Source: Myxococcota bacterium
Lineage (GTDB): Bacteria > Myxococcota_A > UBA9160 > PR03
NCBI GenBank assembly: GCA_030066475.1
Contig: JASJBO010000072.1
Coordinates: 1-18,784 of the forward strand
Reading direction: 5' to 3'
DNA length: 18,784 bases
Of this stretch, positions 16,183 to 18,784 are shown one piece after another; the first letter of the stretch is position 1, and the number at the start of each line of letters is the position of its first letter. The notes beneath the pieces were generated by a model that searched no databases, had not been told where the DNA came from, and worked only from the letters and a program-made list of their open reading frames with translations. The position numbers and the translations under genes are program-made.

Positions 16183-16290
16183 TGATGGACTTCGCTCGCC
16201 TGCGGCTCGCTGCGCGCTCCGCCGCTGCGCGGCTGCGCTTGCGGGGGTGCCGTCAAGGGTCTCCTTGCCGCGCGAAGACGGCCTGGTGGC
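16183..16290 (+). repeat. Dispersed intergenic repeat, copy 6, full length
   Basis: The unit begins TGATGGACTTCGCTCGCC, has the core, a hairpin at 16221-16233 (GCCGC, loop TGC, GCGGC), GCTTGCGGGGG and the long tail (TGCCGTC, then CTTGCCG, then ACGGCCTGGTGG) that matches copies 1 and 2. The stem equals that of copies 1 and 2 but the loop differs (TGC versus TCC). It lies between two same-strand genes and ends just before the -10-like element of the PPOX gene. Confidence 0.88.
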
Positions 16291-16291
16291 C

Positions 16292-16297
16292 TAGACT
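16292..16297 (+). promoter_or_regulatory. -10-like element TAGACT, leaderless position, PPOX gene
   Basis: TAGACT ends 6 nt before ATG 16304, the same spacing as in the rhomboid gene, predicting transcription from the start codon. GGTGGG between them could alternatively be a weak ribosome site. An 11-base string GCCTAGACTGG here recurs at 3303-3313. Confidence 0.45.
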
Positions 16298-16303
16298 GGT
16301 GGG

Positions 16304-16693
16304 ATGCCGCTCTCTGCCGACGCGCTCGAGAGCCTCGACCGCGAGGCGTATGTCAACCTGGCCACCTTCCGGCGCAGTGGGAAGGCGGTGGAGACGCCGG
16401 TGTGGGCGGCGCTGCACCGGGGGCGGTTCTACGTGTTCAGCGAGGCGCGCGCGGGAAAGATGAAGCGGCTGCGCAACGACCCGCGCGTACGGGTGGCGCC
16501 CTGCAACGTGCGCGGGCGCGTGCACGGGGACTGGATCGAGGGAACGGCGCGGCGCGTCGAGGATGCCGAGGTCGAGGGCGCGGCCTACGACGCCCTGCTG
16601 CGCAAGTACGGCTGGCAGATGCGGCTCGCCAACTGGATGTCGCGACTCGCGGGCCGGATCGAGAACCGCGCGTTGATCGAGATCGCCCTCTAG
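16304..16693 (+). CDS. PPOX-class (F420-type) split-barrel oxidoreductase
   Basis: This 129-residue protein is related to pyridoxamine-phosphate oxidase and to the Rv2061-type F420 family. Segments REAYVNLATFRRSGKAVETP, VWAALHRGRFYVFSEARAGK and MKRLRNDPRVRVAPCNVRGR form the split-barrel cofactor site, and the end KYGWQMRLANWMSRLAGR is usual for the subfamily. It probably reduces small molecules using F420H2; the substrate is unknown. It is separated from the glycosyltransferase by a hairpin and repeat copy 6 and appears to have its own promoter, so it is likely a single-gene unit. Confidence 0.88.
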   Translation: MPLSADALESLDREAYVNLATFRRSGKAVETPVWAALHRGRFYVFSEARAGKMKRLRNDPRVRVAPCNVRGRVHGDWIEGTARRVEDAEVEGAAYDALLRKYGWQMRLANWMSRLAGRIENRALIEIAL

Positions 16694-16930
16694 AATCGAA
16701 TTTCCCCGAGGGGCATACGATTTAGTCAGCGATATCCGCTGTTTCCTGCCCTCGATCCGCCAGACGATTGAAACCGCTCGATCAAACGACGTGTTCTTGG
16801 AGGCCATCCGGCTCCAGGCGTCGAATTGCCCGTTCAAGCGCGATCTCCTACTGTCCGAGCGATAAGCCAACGATCCCGACGGGTCGATTTCAGGCGTCGT
16901 GGCCCCAAGAGGCGGCCTCTGGAGAGCGAG
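16694..16930 (+). promoter_or_regulatory. ilvB leader region, lower GC, with hairpin and possible leader peptide
   Basis: These 237 bases are clearly richer in A and T than the flanking genes. Promoter candidates are TACGAT (16716-16721), TTGAAA (16768-16773) with TGTTCT (16792-16797), and TTGCCC (16826-16831) with TACTGT (16849-16854) at 17-nt spacing. A 24-residue frame 16791-16865 from GTG ends D-L-L-L-S-E-R with codons CTC CTA CTG. A hairpin at 16905-16922 (CC, bulged A, AGAGG, loop CGG, CCTCTGG) takes in the first two bases of the ilvB ribosome site GGAG (16921-16924). Inverted repeats CAGCG/CGCTG lie at 16727-16741. Which promoter is used cannot be decided by eye. Confidence 0.45.
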
Positions 16931-18632
<1,702 letters not shown>

Positions 18633-18646
<14 letters not shown>

Positions 18647-18784
18647 GCCGATGGTGCGCGCGCGCGCCGACGACGTCCACACGATCTCGGTCTACACCAC
18701 CAACAAGCCGGGCGTGCTGGTGCGCGTGGCGCTGGTCTTCGCGCGCCGCGGCTACAACATCGAGAGCCTGGTGGTGAGCCCGGC
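18633..18784 (+). CDS. ilvN: Acetolactate synthase small (regulatory) subunit, partial
   Basis: This gene is cut by the window end. The visible part encodes an ACT domain, [20 protein letters not shown] and then [15 protein letters not shown], the valine-binding feedback domain of acetolactate synthase. GTG 18633 is preferred because GGAGAAG (18622-18628) lies at a suitable distance; it would overlap ilvB by 14 nt. ATG 18651, in the same frame and 4 nt after the ilvB stop, is the alternative. It is cotranscribed with ilvB. Confidence 0.93.

Noticed and set aside
1..16290. Insertion sequence or transposon as the source of the repeats
   Set aside because: No transposase, terminal inverted repeats or target duplications are visible. 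The 9-base repeat at 1, 102 and 203 is explained by tandem duplication.
16185..16463. 92-residue frame starting MDFARLRLAAR
   Set aside because: It starts in repeat copy 6 and runs out of frame through the PPOX gene, so its second half is a shadow. Only the repeat-derived start recurs elsewhere.
16765..16776. GATTGAAACC string resembling the end of a CRISPR repeat
   Set aside because: It occurs once in this region with no repeated partner and is better explained as chance in the ilvB leader.
16692..16865. Open frame through the ilvB leader with protein-like composition
   Set aside because: It has no convincing start codon or ribosome site, weak GC-ending codon preference and no recognisable motif. 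Only its last 24 codons are kept as a possible leader peptide.

Overview
This is a very GC-rich chromosomal window with GC-ending codons almost throughout. Genes are tightly packed, often overlapping by 4 to 14 bases. The gene set includes three enzymes of families that often use deazaflavin F420 (two luciferase-like monooxygenases and a PPOX-class protein), a 7TM histidine kinase, a REC-like/PilZ protein and a molybdopterin oxidoreductase. It fits an uncultured soil or sediment bacterium of the deltaproteobacteria-like lineages (Myxococcota, Binatota and relatives); an actinobacterial origin is less likely. That placement is inference. I see no phage, plasmid or transposase genes, no tRNA or rRNA, and no CRISPR array.

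Layout. 1-204: a tandem pair of 101-bp repeat units carrying the ribosome binding site of the next gene. 205-3307 (+): MFS transporter then 7TM-PAS histidine kinase, 7 nt apart. 3390-5750 (-): bis-MGD molybdopterin oxidoreductase. 5806-7599 (+): rhomboid protease, a fossil of an M20 peptidase C-terminus, and a REC-like/PilZ protein. 7587-9938 (-): a four-gene operon of lipoprotein-type isoaspartyl methyltransferase, nitrile hydratase beta, nitrile hydratase alpha and p14K-type accessory protein, the last three joined by overlaps. 9999-13699 (+): uvrA overlapping a luciferase-like monooxygenase by TTGA. 13857-14765 (-): second luciferase-like monooxygenase. 14933-16693 (+): GT1/GT28 glycosyltransferase and PPOX-class F420-type protein. 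16931-18784 (+): acetolactate synthase large subunit and the start of the small subunit, cut by the window edge.

How the genes relate. The nitrile hydratase genes form a complete maturation unit (two subunits plus activator), but the alpha metal motif is of the iron type (C-S-L-C-S-C) in an operon whose order and activator are of the cobalt type. ilvB and ilvN form the first enzyme of branched-chain amino-acid synthesis. Most other genes are single-function neighbours without an evident shared pathway.

The most unusual structure is non-coding. A dispersed repeat family occurs in six copies, all in intergenic gaps and mostly directly beside stop codons. It has a strongly conserved core followed by a small hairpin whose stem and loop sequences differ between copies while symmetry is kept. 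A second pattern is a recurring -10-like element, TANNCT, before six of the nine apparent transcription-unit starts; at three genes it lies only 6-7 nt before the ATG, suggesting leaderless mRNAs. Nothing here is clearly a new multi-gene system; the repeat family and the hybrid nitrile hydratase are the best leads.
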